Below, in pieces: positions 23,386 to 36,069 of a stretch of DNA of 64,000 bases. The position numbers and the translations under genes were made by a program. The DNA comes from Spinacia oleracea (Eukaryota; Streptophyta; Magnoliopsida; Caryophyllales; Amaranthaceae). The stretch spans positions 138,388,361-138,452,360 of the forward strand of contig NC_079492.1 of assembly GCF_020520425.1 (NCBI RefSeq), in the 5' to 3' direction. The notes under the pieces were generated by a model. It had not been told where the DNA came from. It ran no database searches and saw only the letters and a program-made list of their open reading frames with translations. Each line of letters begins with the position of its first letter. The stretch's first letter is position 1.

Positions 23386-26300
23386 CTAATCGAAATCAAT
23401 AACCTGCTCATTCTGGAAACACTTTAAGGGCTCTGATCCTCGAACCTTCACTGCCCTGTACCCAAATGCTTCACTAACGGACCCAAACTCTTTTTCGTCA
23501 TCATCACTGTCGATATCTTTCGGAGTCACCCGATTCTGATAACTTCTACGGTTTATGAGAAAGACATTATAATAGTAGCTAACTAACTCCATTCTTGTCT
23601 TCCTAGGGAAAAATGATTTCCCCAAGAATGTATTGTTCAATCTGATTATATGCTTAAATCTCTTTTCTTCTCCAACTGACCAAGAAAGAGAAACCTCCTC
23701 ACCCATTCGATTGAACTTCCAATGGTAGAAAGATAAACCCAGTTCACGCCTTAATTTCATCTTGTTTTCTGCAATGTGAAATCTGTTGCATTCTACTGAG
23801 CCTGGAAGGAGGCAGTTGCATGACTCTGACCTTCTTCCCTTCCCCAAAAGTTTAATGGAATTCAGTTGTTGCAGTTCAGGAGACCAGGTTTTAGTGCCTA
23901 GCCATTTAGAATCACTTTCAGAAATGACACCAGTCCAAATAGGAACCTCGGCTTGAAACCGTGGACCTACTAAGACATGCTTCTCAACAGGGTAATCAAC
24001 AGTTGAGACGGCTACGGCTACGGTTACGGCTACTCCTTTTGTGTCTGAAATGTCAGCATTTTCAAGGTCTTGCTTGTGCTGCAACCCATTCTCCGTTGGG
24101 GGGTCGGGAGGATTTTTTAACTTACATTTGTCAACTGAAGTTGATGACTTGCAACATTGACAAAGAGGAGTAATTTCCAAAGACGAAAGCCTTTTGCTGC
24201 ATCTGACTGCTTCAGCAGATAGATGATCAAAGGAAATATCGTCTTCATACATGGAGGGATGTATCTTATGTTTCTTCTGCATATAAAACATAGCCAGATT
24301 TAAATACTTCCCCCGTTCCTTAAATATTGCACCAGATTGACTTTACGCTTCCCAACACACAACTTTGACTCTTAATCTCTCGAATTATGCATAAGTAAAA
24401 ATTATAAAAAATTGATATTTAGAAAGTTATTATCGATACGAATCTAACAAGATCCTACGTTATTACATATTTCTTACCTATATATTAACGTGAACAGTGT
24501 AAAAGTCAACATGGTGCGATATTTGTGAAACGGAGGAAATACATGATTTTTTGTATCAGAGTGTTTGATTGGTTCCATTTGGTCAGACCAGGTAATAGTT
24601 GAACAATAAATGTTACAAGACAGTGAAACATAGGTAAAAAGTTATCCTTCTATTGATCTACAAAAAAAATTAAAAATACGAAACAAAACACTTTGAAGTT
24701 AAGCAAAACGCTAAGTCTAAGCAGTTACTTGATCTAACTATAAATCTTATGGCCAAACCGCCAAATGATCTAATAGGAAACCTTTTCCCTCCTTTTGGGA
24801 GTTTATTGGGGCCAATACTCTTTCTGCTAAAACATTTTATTTTGGACCTCAATTTAACAGATTCATCAGCATTCTTTTGTTATACAGTAGTACTACTTTA
24901 TCTTTTGAAGGACCCACTAAGTAGAATATAAGACACAAAGAATGAGAAACCCCTTTAAATTCCTAAAGATGAGCATTATTAACAAAATGCTTTCATTTCT
25001 AAGGCTGGATAGTCAAAATCAGTACAAAAAGTTTACTCTTTGTCTCTCTTTGGTGTTGTTGCTACTTGTCAATTTTCAGTCATCAACTTATAAAATTGGA
25101 AGGATTAGTAAAATTTTAGTTGATTATCCACTCGGTAACATATAGCGTGGCAATGACATTACATTGCTTTGTCGTAACATGTTAGCTGTTGGCACTCCCC
25201 CCCCCCCCCCCCCCACCCACAGGAACATCCGAAAAGGCATGAAAATTGCACCATATTTCATAACATAAAGCCTCAAAATTTTGTCTCGTTGGACCCTAGC
25301 TAGGTCTCACGTTAAAACTGAAATCCCTTAAATGCCTGACATGTCTAGGCGAGATGAACGTTAGAACGCAAGTAAACGGTGTTCCTTAAGATCCTTTGAA
25401 ATTCAATGAGGCTAAAGCAAGACAAGTTAAGACTAAGTGGACTCATAAATAAAAAATCACTTTCTTGTTCATGCAATCATGCCTACTAACAGAAACTGTT
25501 AGTTTTACCCACCAGAGAAAAGAGGATAGGGGCATACTTTGACAACAAATGATCAAAGGAAAGGCCACCAATATACATAACAGCACTAAATTCCACATAA
25601 ACAAACCCACATCTGGTTTATTGATGTAATGAGGTTGATGTTGTTTGATTCAACTTTAATGCAAATGACGACAGAAGACAAAGTCATACTAATGTTGTAT
25701 ACATGCAAATGCAGGATGCTGCTTAAAATGACCTTAGAAAGCTATATTAGTCACTTCTTAAGTCTGCTAATGGTACAAGATGAAGCCCTATCTTGGCATA
25801 CATAGATAGAGTCTCCTGAAAGATAAAGTGGTGAAAGGAACTGCTGCCATTATCAGAAAAAAGCAAGACTTGTTCACTAATTAACCATAAACCCCTTTCC
25901 TTTTTCTCCCCTTTAATTCTCACATAGATCTTTAAGTTGTAACTATCAAACTAGCTCCTTTATCTATAATGCCTATTATCCTTCTTACACATTTTTCATT
26001 GCTTAAGCTTCTTAAACATAATATATCTGGTATTCTTACAGGTATTAGATAATTTATCTCCTTCTCAGACCAGATGGAGTTCTTTTTGGATTAAGCATAG
26101 TCTCTTCTTAAATTTTCATATCTGCTTCTGTATTACTTCTGCAAATATGGTGGTATTACTATTTTACTTTTTAAGATTTTACGGCAGTGAATTTAATTAT
26201 TCTCCACCAAGGAAAGGGAAGAGAACAAAAAAGGTCAAGTAATTCTCACATATTTCATCATTACCCAAAGAGCTGCTAATAACACATTTCCACTAGAACT

Positions 26301-28722
26301 TTGATACGGAAGCTTGTCTCAACAGAATTTTTTACTCCAGTTTCATGCAAATTATTCAGGACAATGTAGTCTACTGGTCTAAAGTAGCAACTAACAAGTA
26401 CCACAGAACCAAGTCTTGGATTTTACTACTCGATTTCAGCAATTCAGGACAGTAAGATGTTAACTAAAAACGTCCCAATGGTCCTTTATTTTGCATACAC
26501 ATCGATAATGTCACCAAAGGGGGGAAGCTGTCTATATCCACCAGAAGTATAAACGCAGCCCTTGACCTAACATTCCTTTCTCACAGAGCCTAGTCATAAG
26601 TTATAACTCCAACTAGGCCTTTTATTTTTCGATCACATTCACCATAAATGTTCAAAGAGTTGCTCAATATGTTTAAAACTGTACAATTTGATAAACTAAA
26701 ATTTCTGTAACATTCAGCACGTAAAGCACATTAGTTGTATCCTGTATGCTAGAATATAAGCAATCACCTTCAGTATCATCTTCAAAAAATCATTTACTGA
26801 GGATGACATTTCAAGAAATAGGCATATCCATGACCTGTCAATGATGTCAAGATTCTATCTGTTTGACCAACTTTTGAACATTCTCTTTTAAAACCTCCAA
26901 ATAGGTTTCACAGAAAAATGGATTGAGGATCATTGCCTTCTAGACCAAATAAATTAGAAATTTACCCACAAATTACACGATATCATTAAGAAAGTGATGT
27001 AACTACCCTCTTCCCTCTTCAGTAACTTATTCAAACTTACTCTAACTATAATCTTTTTTCTGTTCCCATTATGATTGAAGTACCTGACTAACCAGATACA
27101 TGCTATAACCATTCCGGTAAGAAAGCGTTGACCAACACTAATTAGACTCGCTGATATGATACTAATTATCCCGCCTCTTCGAAAAAGGTCTCACACTTTT
27201 TCATATTTCAATTCCGTATGTGACATCATTATAAACAACTTATATTAGGATTTCCACAAGGTATATTACACATGGAAATACATCTCATATTCTCTTATTC
27301 AGGAACATCTTAAGAGTCAGCTGTCATCTTATCATAAAAGGCAATTTCTGCCTCCAAAATATAAACTGGATCAAACTTGGGCATATATATTCGAACCTCT
27401 AAGTCCAAGGTTCAGTTAGCATTAATAGCTAACAAGTATTACACATTTGTTTCTTGATCATCTAATATCATTCATCCTGTCATCCATTAAAGGTGGGTAA
27501 CTAACATTTGTTTCTTTTGATACTGTAACATTCAAATCATACTTCAACCAGAATTATAACTATTCCTAGGAGACTAGAAAAAATATTCCTACATGGCCTA
27601 ACCAAGACAAAGCAACGCATAAGACATTAGAGAGAGGGGCAATCATTCAACTAGAAGTAACCAAGACATTCACAAGTAAGCTCTGACATCTAGCTTCAAT
27701 GTAACGTTTAATCATGCCATTTAACCATCCAAACATGAATGACACAGAGAGGGGGATAGTTTTACCTGAAGGAAACGAGATTGTTGATCATTTGTATCAG
27801 TAAACTTTTTTTGCAGTCTTGCTTCTCGGACCAAAAGTGCTATTGACCAAAAGTCCTTGTGACTACTTTCCTTCCATCTCGAGCTTCCTGGTAGAACTCC
27901 TATAGACGCATGACAAGGGTTCTTGGCAAGTTCTATCATCCAGCTCAGCGTTTCTCCAAACATGTCACGTTTCCTCTTACGAGAAGTAATATCTTCATCA
28001 ATGGCAATTTCTGTTTCTTTTGCAGCAAACTCCTTAATATTACATAATCTTTCCCCATTATCAACAGCGAATTTAACGACAACATTATGCACTTCAGTTG
28101 TCTCTTCAGTATCTGGCAAATGCAAAGTCTCCTTGGTGGCAAGGCTAACATTATTGCAAAGCTTATCATATCCAATACCCTCTTCCATTCTAAATGCTTT
28201 CTCGTCTGTTGAGAAGTTCCTTAACCTTTTCTCTAATTCTAACGATAATAAACCCAAACTCCCTCCACATTCATAACTTCCATTTGCTGAAACCCTATCT
28301 CTAGTAATTCTATTCAACCATTGGTCCAATTCATCCAAATACTTGTAATAGATCATCTTAAGGGATGCACACATTGTACATTCAAACCCAAACTTTTCAG
28401 CAACCAACCCCCACAACTTTTCTTCAGAAACTGAATGATAACCACCCCTCTCTCTCACCAAACAGAACAACTTGAACAAGTCCACAGTTCGACCGTCCCC
28501 TAACAATGCCGGAATCGGCCTACTCCCATTCTTGGCATACACACCCCTTAACAAAACCATTAGAACTTGATCAAACAAACCACGCAAATTGTCATCACAA
28601 TCATCCCATTTCACATCATCATCACTCTTAGATAACAAACCCACATCAATTAGCTCATTGCTCTCACTATTGTCAGTGCAATTCCCCTCAGACCCGTGAT
28701 CGAAAATCGACCAGCCGGCCAT
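23386..28722 (-). CDS. ARID and ELM2 domain chromatin protein, 615 aa, two exons
   Basis: Exon 1 is 27766-28722 (319 codons) and exon 2 is 23386-24276 (296 codons plus TAG); the 3.5-kb intron is GT-AG in phase 0, giving FLQ/KKHKIHPSMYED. Residues about 46-137 are an ARID DNA-binding domain (PIPALLGDGRTVDLFKLFCL, RERGGYHSVSEEKLW, YYKYLDELDQW). Residues about 420-475 match ELM2 (VLVGPRFQAEVPIWTG...WLGTKTWSPE), followed by a SANT/Myb-like helical region (about 500-580, YYYNVFLINRRSYQNR). ELM2-SANT modules recruit histone deacetylases, so this is probably a nuclear repressor subunit of the plant ARID1/ARID2 kind (Arabidopsis homologues are about 560-570 aa). An extra small exon in the intron cannot be excluded but is not needed for the frame. 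Confidence 0.9.
24307..24539. mobile_element. MITE inside the ARID intron, 233 bp
   Basis: Ends CTTCCCCCGTTCC and, inverted, TTTCCTCCGTTTC, with TA at 24305-24306 and 24540-24541. The ATTGCACCA/ATCGCACCA and TGACTTTTAC motifs are mirrored at the two ends. It lies about 30 bp upstream of the exon 2 acceptor on the minus strand. Confidence 0.75.
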
Positions 28723-30885
28723 GAATTCTCCCTATTCTCTAATCTCTATCCCTCCCAATCAATTAACCCAACAACAAATACTGAAATTGGAATTGAACAG
28801 AGCAAAAGACTTGATCTTTATCACAATAACTCCCTCGAATTCACTCTGTTTCTCTTGTCTTAGGTTCAATGACTGATAAGAGAGCAAAACCACAGCATTT
28901 ATAATCAAATTAAGTGAAATGAGCATAAAATATTATAGCTTTTAAGTCAATTTAATTACCTTAATGTGTTCTTCAGACATGCAACACAAACACCCTTTTC
29001 TTCTTGCTTGTTGAGTTCACCTGAACTTAATTAAGCGCCGGAAAATTAAAAAAGGGTATGAGAAAATGAAAAGAAAAGAAAGGTGGGTGTCTGAATTTTA
29101 GGCAGCTAAGATTAGAACAAATCGGGATTTTGGAAATGTATGAAAGCAATTATAAGGAAATTAGCTGGAAATTGAATTTTAATTAAAGAGGAAAATGATT
29201 AATTAAGGTGAAAAATGAAAATAATAGAAGCTGAATTTCCCTTGTTGTAGGTCAATATATTGGTGCGAATTAAGGGTTCAAAGGGAATTTTCAGGAGAGA
29301 TGAGATGAGGTTGAAAGAAACCCTAATAAATTTGATTTCGATCTTTGGGGAAATTTGATGTGGCTTTAGAAGGACAAAGAGAGATGGAGTATAAGATATT
29401 TTTTTTGGTTGTGGATTATTATATGGAAATTGAATTATGTTTTTGACAATTGGGATTTAGCAGGTTGCAAAATTAAGAAATATTCTAGGTATGGATTAGT
29501 TTTATTAACATTTTATTTATGGCTTGATTAACATGTAATAATCCGGAATCAAATAGAAATCGTGCTCGCGACTATAATAAATCGTTAAATTTTCTCTTCC
29601 ATAAAGGTTGTATATTTCATATGGGTGTTCAAAATTACCCGACCCGCTGACCCGTCAACCCGCATCAAAATATCCTGGTAATAAAATTGTTTTTTATGAA
29701 ATTAGCAAGATGTACAGTACAAGATCCTTTCACATGTTGCAATTTTGATGAAGGAATATCTCTTTTTGGTTCTATTTGTTATGTACTTTCTCTTTTCCAT
29801 AAAGTTTATATGCATTTTGCGCGTTCTCCAATACAATATTTGACCATTAATAACATTGATGATGTATTAGTGAAAATTAAAAGTTCAATAAAGTTATTCT
29901 AAACATCCCTAGCCTCTCTCCTTCAAACCCTAGCATCCATTGATAACTTTGATTTTTGTTGTTAAGTCCATTAATGCTTACTCCTCGGAGAGGGACGTTT
30001 CTCCCTTGAAAGACATGTTTTTCTTGTCGGTGGAAAACCCAATTGCTCTATTTTCTTGTGTTCTTTCCTTTAATTTTTATTTTTAAGTCTAATAATGCTT
30101 ACTCATTCGGAGAGGAACGTTTCTCCCTTGAAATACATGTTTTTTGCTCCTTTCTTTTCAAAAGGTTTTCTGCTTTTGTGTTGGTATCGAGTCGATGGGT
30201 ATTTTTTGTGTAATTTCGTGGTGGAAATTGTGTTGTTTCTATGATGCATGCACTTTGAAGACCAAGATCAATCTGGGATATGAAGCATATTCAGTTTTCA
30301 AGATTACTATAACGCTTGTAACGAGGTCTTCCATATGACACCGAATTGAAGTTGTTTCATGGCTACGCATTTACCTTGATTGCGAAGCCATTGATCATTT
30401 AGTTATTTGGAGAAAAGAATTTGTTATTATATTTTGAATTTGTTCTTGTTTAGGGAAAAATGTGATTGTAGATACCGAATGAATTTATTTTAATTAAATT
30501 TTTCCTTAGTCCGTCAAAAAAAAATGTGTTAGTGAAAATTATAAAATTTCATATTTGAAAAATTTAGATTGAAATGAATCCATGATATAATAAATAATGT
30601 TTGTTTTTTCTAATATCTTAACCACAAAATATGGTCAAACGTTAAATTCTATTTCTATTGCAGAAGCCATACGACCTTTTATTAAAGAATTGGTTTTACT
30701 ATCTAAAAATACTATTTAAAAAAAAGAAAAAAAAGACAAGTTCGGTAAAATTAAAGGGTTGATCAAACTCAATTACAACTAAAATAAGTTTGGATAAGTT
30801 ATTTTAAATATATAAAGCCCCGCCGCTAATAGAGTAGTTGATACGGGTATATGAAATTGAATCACATAGTATTTCATGCGTAGTA
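28723..30885. other. ARID gene leader and promoter, then AT-rich intergenic DNA
   Basis: 28723-29000 is the likely leader and promoter of the ARID gene. A direct duplication of about 60 bp lies at 29970-30025 and 30086-30145 (AATGCTTACTC...GTTTCTCCCTTGAAA.ACATG). No other gene was seen. Confidence 0.5.
29970..30145. repeat. direct duplication of about 60 bp, spacing 116 bp
   Basis: Both copies read AATGCTTACTC, then CGGAGAGG-ACGTTTCTCC and CTTGAAA-ACATGTTTTT. Confidence 0.7.
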
Positions 30886-31215
30886 CTCTCTCCGCCTCTT
30901 TTTGTTCTTTACGTTATTTTTTTGTGTTTCAAAAGATTATTTGCATTATCACATAAATGCTTTAATATTCTATCAAAATTTGTGTCCAATGATTATTTTA
31001 ACCAATTAAATTCATTGGTCATTTAATTTCCACACTTTTCTATTGGGACATTAAATTTTTCTCATTTTTCCAATATCAAGATTTTGATAAAAGTGAAACA
31101 TTATAAATAAACTTAATTTTCTTTGTTTAAATAAAAAAAAGAGGAATCTCAATGCACATTAATTAATCGTTAATAGACGTGAAAAAACGTAAAGGGCAAA
31201 AAGAGACGGAGTGAG
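30886..31215. mobile_element. Stowaway-like MITE, 330 bp
   Basis: Ends CTCTCTCCGCCTCTTTTTGT and, inverted, CTCACTCCGTCTCTTTTTGC, both followed by CTTTACGTT; TA on both sides (30884-30885, 31216-31217). The terminal repeat resembles that of the 53171-59400 mariner element (CTCCCTCCATTCCTTTTTGT). Decayed relatives lie at 21746 and 47815-49076. Confidence 0.85.
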
Positions 31216-32700
31216 TACTACATATTTCTTATTATCTACTCCAATAAAAGTAAAATTATGAAACATGAAATGGAAAATTACTTTTTTTTTTTTTGTTAAT
31301 GTAAAAAAATGAAAACCGGAATTTAAAGGAAGCATAACTAATGGACCCTGTATATATGTCAACAAATTCAAATAAGAAGGAATATTAAATCCAAATTACA
31401 CGCACACCAATTCTAGGAGATCTTGATCTAATTCGATTCATTACATTATCAATGAATCTGGATCAAATCTAAATCCAATCATAAACGAAGTATTGTAAAA
31501 TCCAAAGACGAGTACAACAAAAACCGATGCCCTAAATTTAGATCATGTTCTTCATAAACAAACTCTTCAAATTATATGTAGTGCATTCATTCATTTTTCG
31601 GACTTGTAACATTACAGTTATAACATCCTTACGTGAAACGGACATCCTCTCAAACAAAAAATGTAACAGAAAGCAGAAAATTGATATTACTCCATAGATC
31701 AATGATCATCCACCCAGAAGATGATATTTTTCTCCCCTCCGTTTATGGCACTAGGCCGAGCTGGCCCGTGGCACGGCACGAACCAGCACGCAAGCTCAAA
31801 CCAGCACGCAAAAAGCACAGGCCAACATGGCCACGAAAGCACAGCCCTACATGAGCAAGAAGTTGTGGGGTAGGCCTAGGCTACATTTTTTGGGAAAAGC
31901 ACACAAGACATGGCCCGGCAGCACGTGGGTTTGGGCCGTGCAAGGGCCGCATTTTGAATTTTTTTGATTGGCTCAACACGTAACAAGTGGGTTCGAAACG
32001 ATCCACACCCGTTCAGGCCCAAGGCATATAGTCTCAGCTCAGCACAGAGCCTTACCCGGCCTGACCCACAATCATCTTTATCCCCCATATTTATTTGTTT
32101 GGGAACAGTCGGCATACTTGTATGCTGCCTAATAATCACTCAGAGCAGGCATGAATTCTATAACTACTAACTACTTGCAGCACTGTATCCTAAAAATCCA
32201 AGACAAATATTACATCCAAAAAAATCCAAGAATAAATACTCCATCCAAAAAAAATCCAAGTAAGACATATTCATTATTCACATCATGCAACAAGTGAAGC
32301 AACCCCAGCAAGTTGGAAAGAAGCACACGGCAGAAAAATCCAATCTTCAGGTAAGACTGTAAGAACAGGGAAACAATTTTTTTAAGATCCTAACTTTCTG
32401 TTTAATGGAACTATACATGTGTATAAAATGACATAGTTAACCCCAACATAACGGGAACATAAAGAATCTGCTCATTCCCGCCACTATTGCCAGTATATTA
32501 AGTAGCATCCTTCGCTCAAAAGTAGCATCCAGCACAATGCAATTGGTCATACCAAATTTAAGCCACATTGCATTGTACTGCATGCTACCCAATATTTATA
32601 CCTTTTGCTGCTACCATATTTTTTTTTACCGAAGCGCCAACGATCCACAAGTCAAATAGCAACTAGCAAGGCTAACACCGATGAACAGTTGTCGCAACAT

Positions 32701-32743
<43 letters not shown>

Positions 32744-32947
32744 CTTGACACTTTCTTTTTTCTTTTGGAAGTCTATTAGTACCACTAGAGATATGCATCA
32801 CCCCTCTCAGGATATTGGAACAGACAGATTACAATTACCCAAAACAGGTGGCGACCAACTTGCAATGCAAACTAAAACAGACGATACTACTCTAGCCATG
32901 GCCACAATTACCAAAAACAAAGTAAAACACTTGAGCTTGCACCAACA
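31216..32947. other. intergenic with a GC-rich repeat-like block and CT microsatellite
   Basis: 31745-32060 is GC-richer with repeated GGCCCG, AGCACG and GGCACG motifs (GTGGCACGGCACGAACCAGC), looking like a dispersed repeat of unknown type. A (CT)n run of about 18 units is at 32703-32740. No gene was recognised. Confidence 0.45.
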
Positions 32948-35900
32948 CTAAACAGTAATATCTTCATCAAACACCATTTCCTGCATCATAAGAATGAGAA
33001 TTGAGGATGAAATAGGTTAGGACGGTAGATCACCTCGTCTGTTACTAATCTGAAGGGTAAACAATAACAGACCTTATCACACACAGGACAAGCGTCACTT
33101 CTTTCCATCCAATCCAGAATGCAACAAAGATGAAAATCATGCTCGCATTTAGTTAGCATCTTCGGATTCTCCTCTGTGTACTCTGCATACAAAACCAGCA
33201 ACAGGCTTGTTGGTAACATCTAAAAAAGCCTTGTATATTAACTAGATCAGTGGTAGCAGAAACTTAAACAGCTGCGTACAGAGAGGATAGAAGCCAGCAA
33301 AAGGGCTGTCATAGTCATTTGTTGACTTCAATGCTCCCTCGGTCCTATAAAAAACTTCGCACTTTCCTTCTAACTTAAATTCAATACGATAGTTTAAAAG
33401 GGAATTATTACTTTTTTAACTCCAACACTTCCCTTTTTCTCTCTATCTCATCAATTTTTCTCTCAAATTATATTTTTCATTCAACATGTCACACCCATTC
33501 TACATCCCCACTTCCAACTGAGTTATAATCCATTACAAGGCAGAGGAAGGAAAAAATGAAAGAGTGTCATTCAATTGTTACCTTCAAGGCATATAGGACA
33601 ATCCTCCTCTTCTATGATTGTAAGATTCTGTTCAATCGGCTTCTTCAGATCATCTTCAAGATCCTCAGATAAGTTCAGTTCCAGAACAGATTTTGTTTTG
33701 TCTTCAATTTCTTTCGGATCCTTCTCTTGATTTTCTGAGGAATCTGCATTGTTCAATCTCTCCTCAGAACCAGAAGTGGCTGTCTCACTTGTTGCATCAC
33801 TCTTGGTAAGATGATTCTCTCTTCCATGTGGTGTTCGAGGATGTCCTAAATCAACATCATAGGGAAGAGGAGCAGGAGGTGGAGTATATGTGTCTGGACT
33901 TGATGTGTCTAAATTGGTATCAACCAGGAGTCCTCCTGCTAGACCGGGAGGTATTACACGGTTAGCCGACAAGGGCTCACGCTCCTCAGACGTCCTGGGG
34001 CACTGCAGAAAGTTGAAATTTTTTGAAACACTAACTACTTGATAATAAAAATAGGGAAAGATTTAAGCAACCTGCACGGATTGCAAGTTCTAAGTTGCAA
34101 TAGTGACTGAACATTTGAACGGTCATCAAGGCAAAACGTTTGGCATGCCCAAATATGGAATGGGATGCTGAACTTATATTCTTTTAGTATTCTGAGATCA
34201 ATAACCTCTAAAATTTTATTTGTAGGGGAGGTGAGGACGGTTTGTCAGTATTTAATGACTTAATCTCATTGAAGCATTCCTATTCATTTCCGGACTTGAT
34301 TGTTGCAGAGCTTGTGAATAATTTGTACTAGCATAAAATCATCACAATGAACAAACATTTGCTTACGGAATCAAGTTAAATTACAGAAATACCTTCTTAC
34401 TTTATCCTCTCTCAAGCACAGTGTTACCTAATAAGGTCATTTACCCCTAATACTACGTACAGAGTACACCCGTATTACGTACTACATGTTAGTATTGTGG
34501 AACACATTGGACTAATTTAACATAGTGAGGTAGCGAATTGCATACTCGTACTCGTACCGCATACTGAAGCGTACTACCGACTATGTACATGGTAACACTG
34601 CTCAAGCACAAAGTATCACCCAGAGCTACGAAAACCTTCCACTGCAACTATCACCCTCGTCGTTAACATATTTGTCAATACCTATGTTCACATTTGCATG
34701 TCTCATTGTAACGTACTCGAGCTCTAGCTGCCTTTAATTCTTCATATATAAGACCCTGATGCACATCCTATATCCTAGACTACATTCCTCCACATCTATG
34801 GAAATCAGTGTTTGACCCCATAAGTATTCTGATATTCTTATTTTAACAGGAGTTGCTGGCTTGCTGCACCTTACCATATTCAACATCTTTTTGATCTTTT
34901 AATCTCTCTTGTACAAAGGGGTAACAAACTACAGGGTGGGGGCACGACACTTACAGAGATTACTAATTAGGAAGTTAGGCCTCAAGTCACATAACTTACA
35001 GATGCCGCACGATAGTAACCATTAAATAACATAAAATACAACACTTACAAGTGTACTTATCCAGCATCAACCACCAGTCCACCACCCTACCAATAAAATT
35101 TTTAATTAAATTAAAAGATGGTGGAGTATGCTAACACATAGTACATGACACATCTGAGGTTCATTTGATTTAGTCTTTAACTGGATCTATGAATCACCAA
35201 ATTCGTATTAAACTAACAATTGGATGTTGAATGGAACCTGGTACTCCCCGAGTTAAATAATACAGTAACTCTTGTAAATCTCAGACAGACTTCACTGCAT
35301 TTCGACGGAAAAATATCAACCTAGTTGCCCAGCTTCCGATGGTGCTGTTTAAGCGTACAACGTTTATTTAATCAAATATTAGAGCGTTGAGAATGTCATT
35401 TGCAGCATTTTAGCACATTTTTATTGAGCTAAAATGAGTTTAAAGCCTACGAGAAGTGACCAACAACAATCACGTAGAAAAATAGTTGTCAATAATAAGG
35501 AAATTCAGTTCCAACATACAGGTTCCATCTTTGCAGTTTCTGTCTACAATAGGTACTCACACCCTCACTCTTTCCATCTTGTTTAACCATCACAGCATCA
35601 CATAAAATACTCAACCAGAAGATGGCAACATCAATAAAGTTCCACTGTCTCATTGGCTCATTGTAATTTTCTCCCTAGAATGACAAAACTAGATATGAAA
35701 CCTGTATTATTAAAAGTTATTGCAGGTTATAACATTTTACCACTTTATCCTTTTTAAACTGGACTAATTTTCAATAAGCGAATAACAGATTGCATGTTTA
35801 CCACGAATATGAAAAAGAAAGGAATTTTTCTTCATCATATTGCAACTAAACTTCATCCTGTATCATTTTGTGCAATTTTCAACTATCACATCTGAAGTAG

Positions 35901-36069
35901 TTACTAACTGGCATTCATATTCATCACACAAGAAAAGGTATTAATAAACAATGGTCCAATAATATATTAGGGGTTTGAAGCCAAACTAATTTCTTACGTA
36001 GTAGTAGATCGGGGTCCGAACTGGTTCAGATCTTCTAGACGAAAAGCAGCAACAGCAACAACCTCCCAT
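32948..36069 (-). CDS. RHB1A: RING-H2 E3 ubiquitin ligase, RHB1A-like, 211 aa
   Basis: Coding exons 35998-36069, 33582-34002, 33073-33182 and 32948-32980 join in frame (636 nt). The N-terminus MGGCCCCCF carries Gly2 and a Cys cluster, which suggests lipid anchoring (N-myristoylation/palmitoylation) to membranes. YYYCPRTSEEREPLSANR, GLLVDTNLDTSSPDTY and PPPAPLPYDVDLG match the conserved N-terminal part of plant RHB1A-type proteins. An acidic linker leads to the RING: CPICLEEY (C159, C162), KCEHDFHLCC and CPVCDK supply the C3H2C3 zinc ligands. It ends KEMVFDEDITV. The RING would bind an E2 and transfer ubiquitin. Length is close to the family (about 190-210 aa). A non-coding leader exon and 2.2-kb leader intron lie upstream. 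A further tissue-specific role cannot be read from the sequence. Confidence 0.93.
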
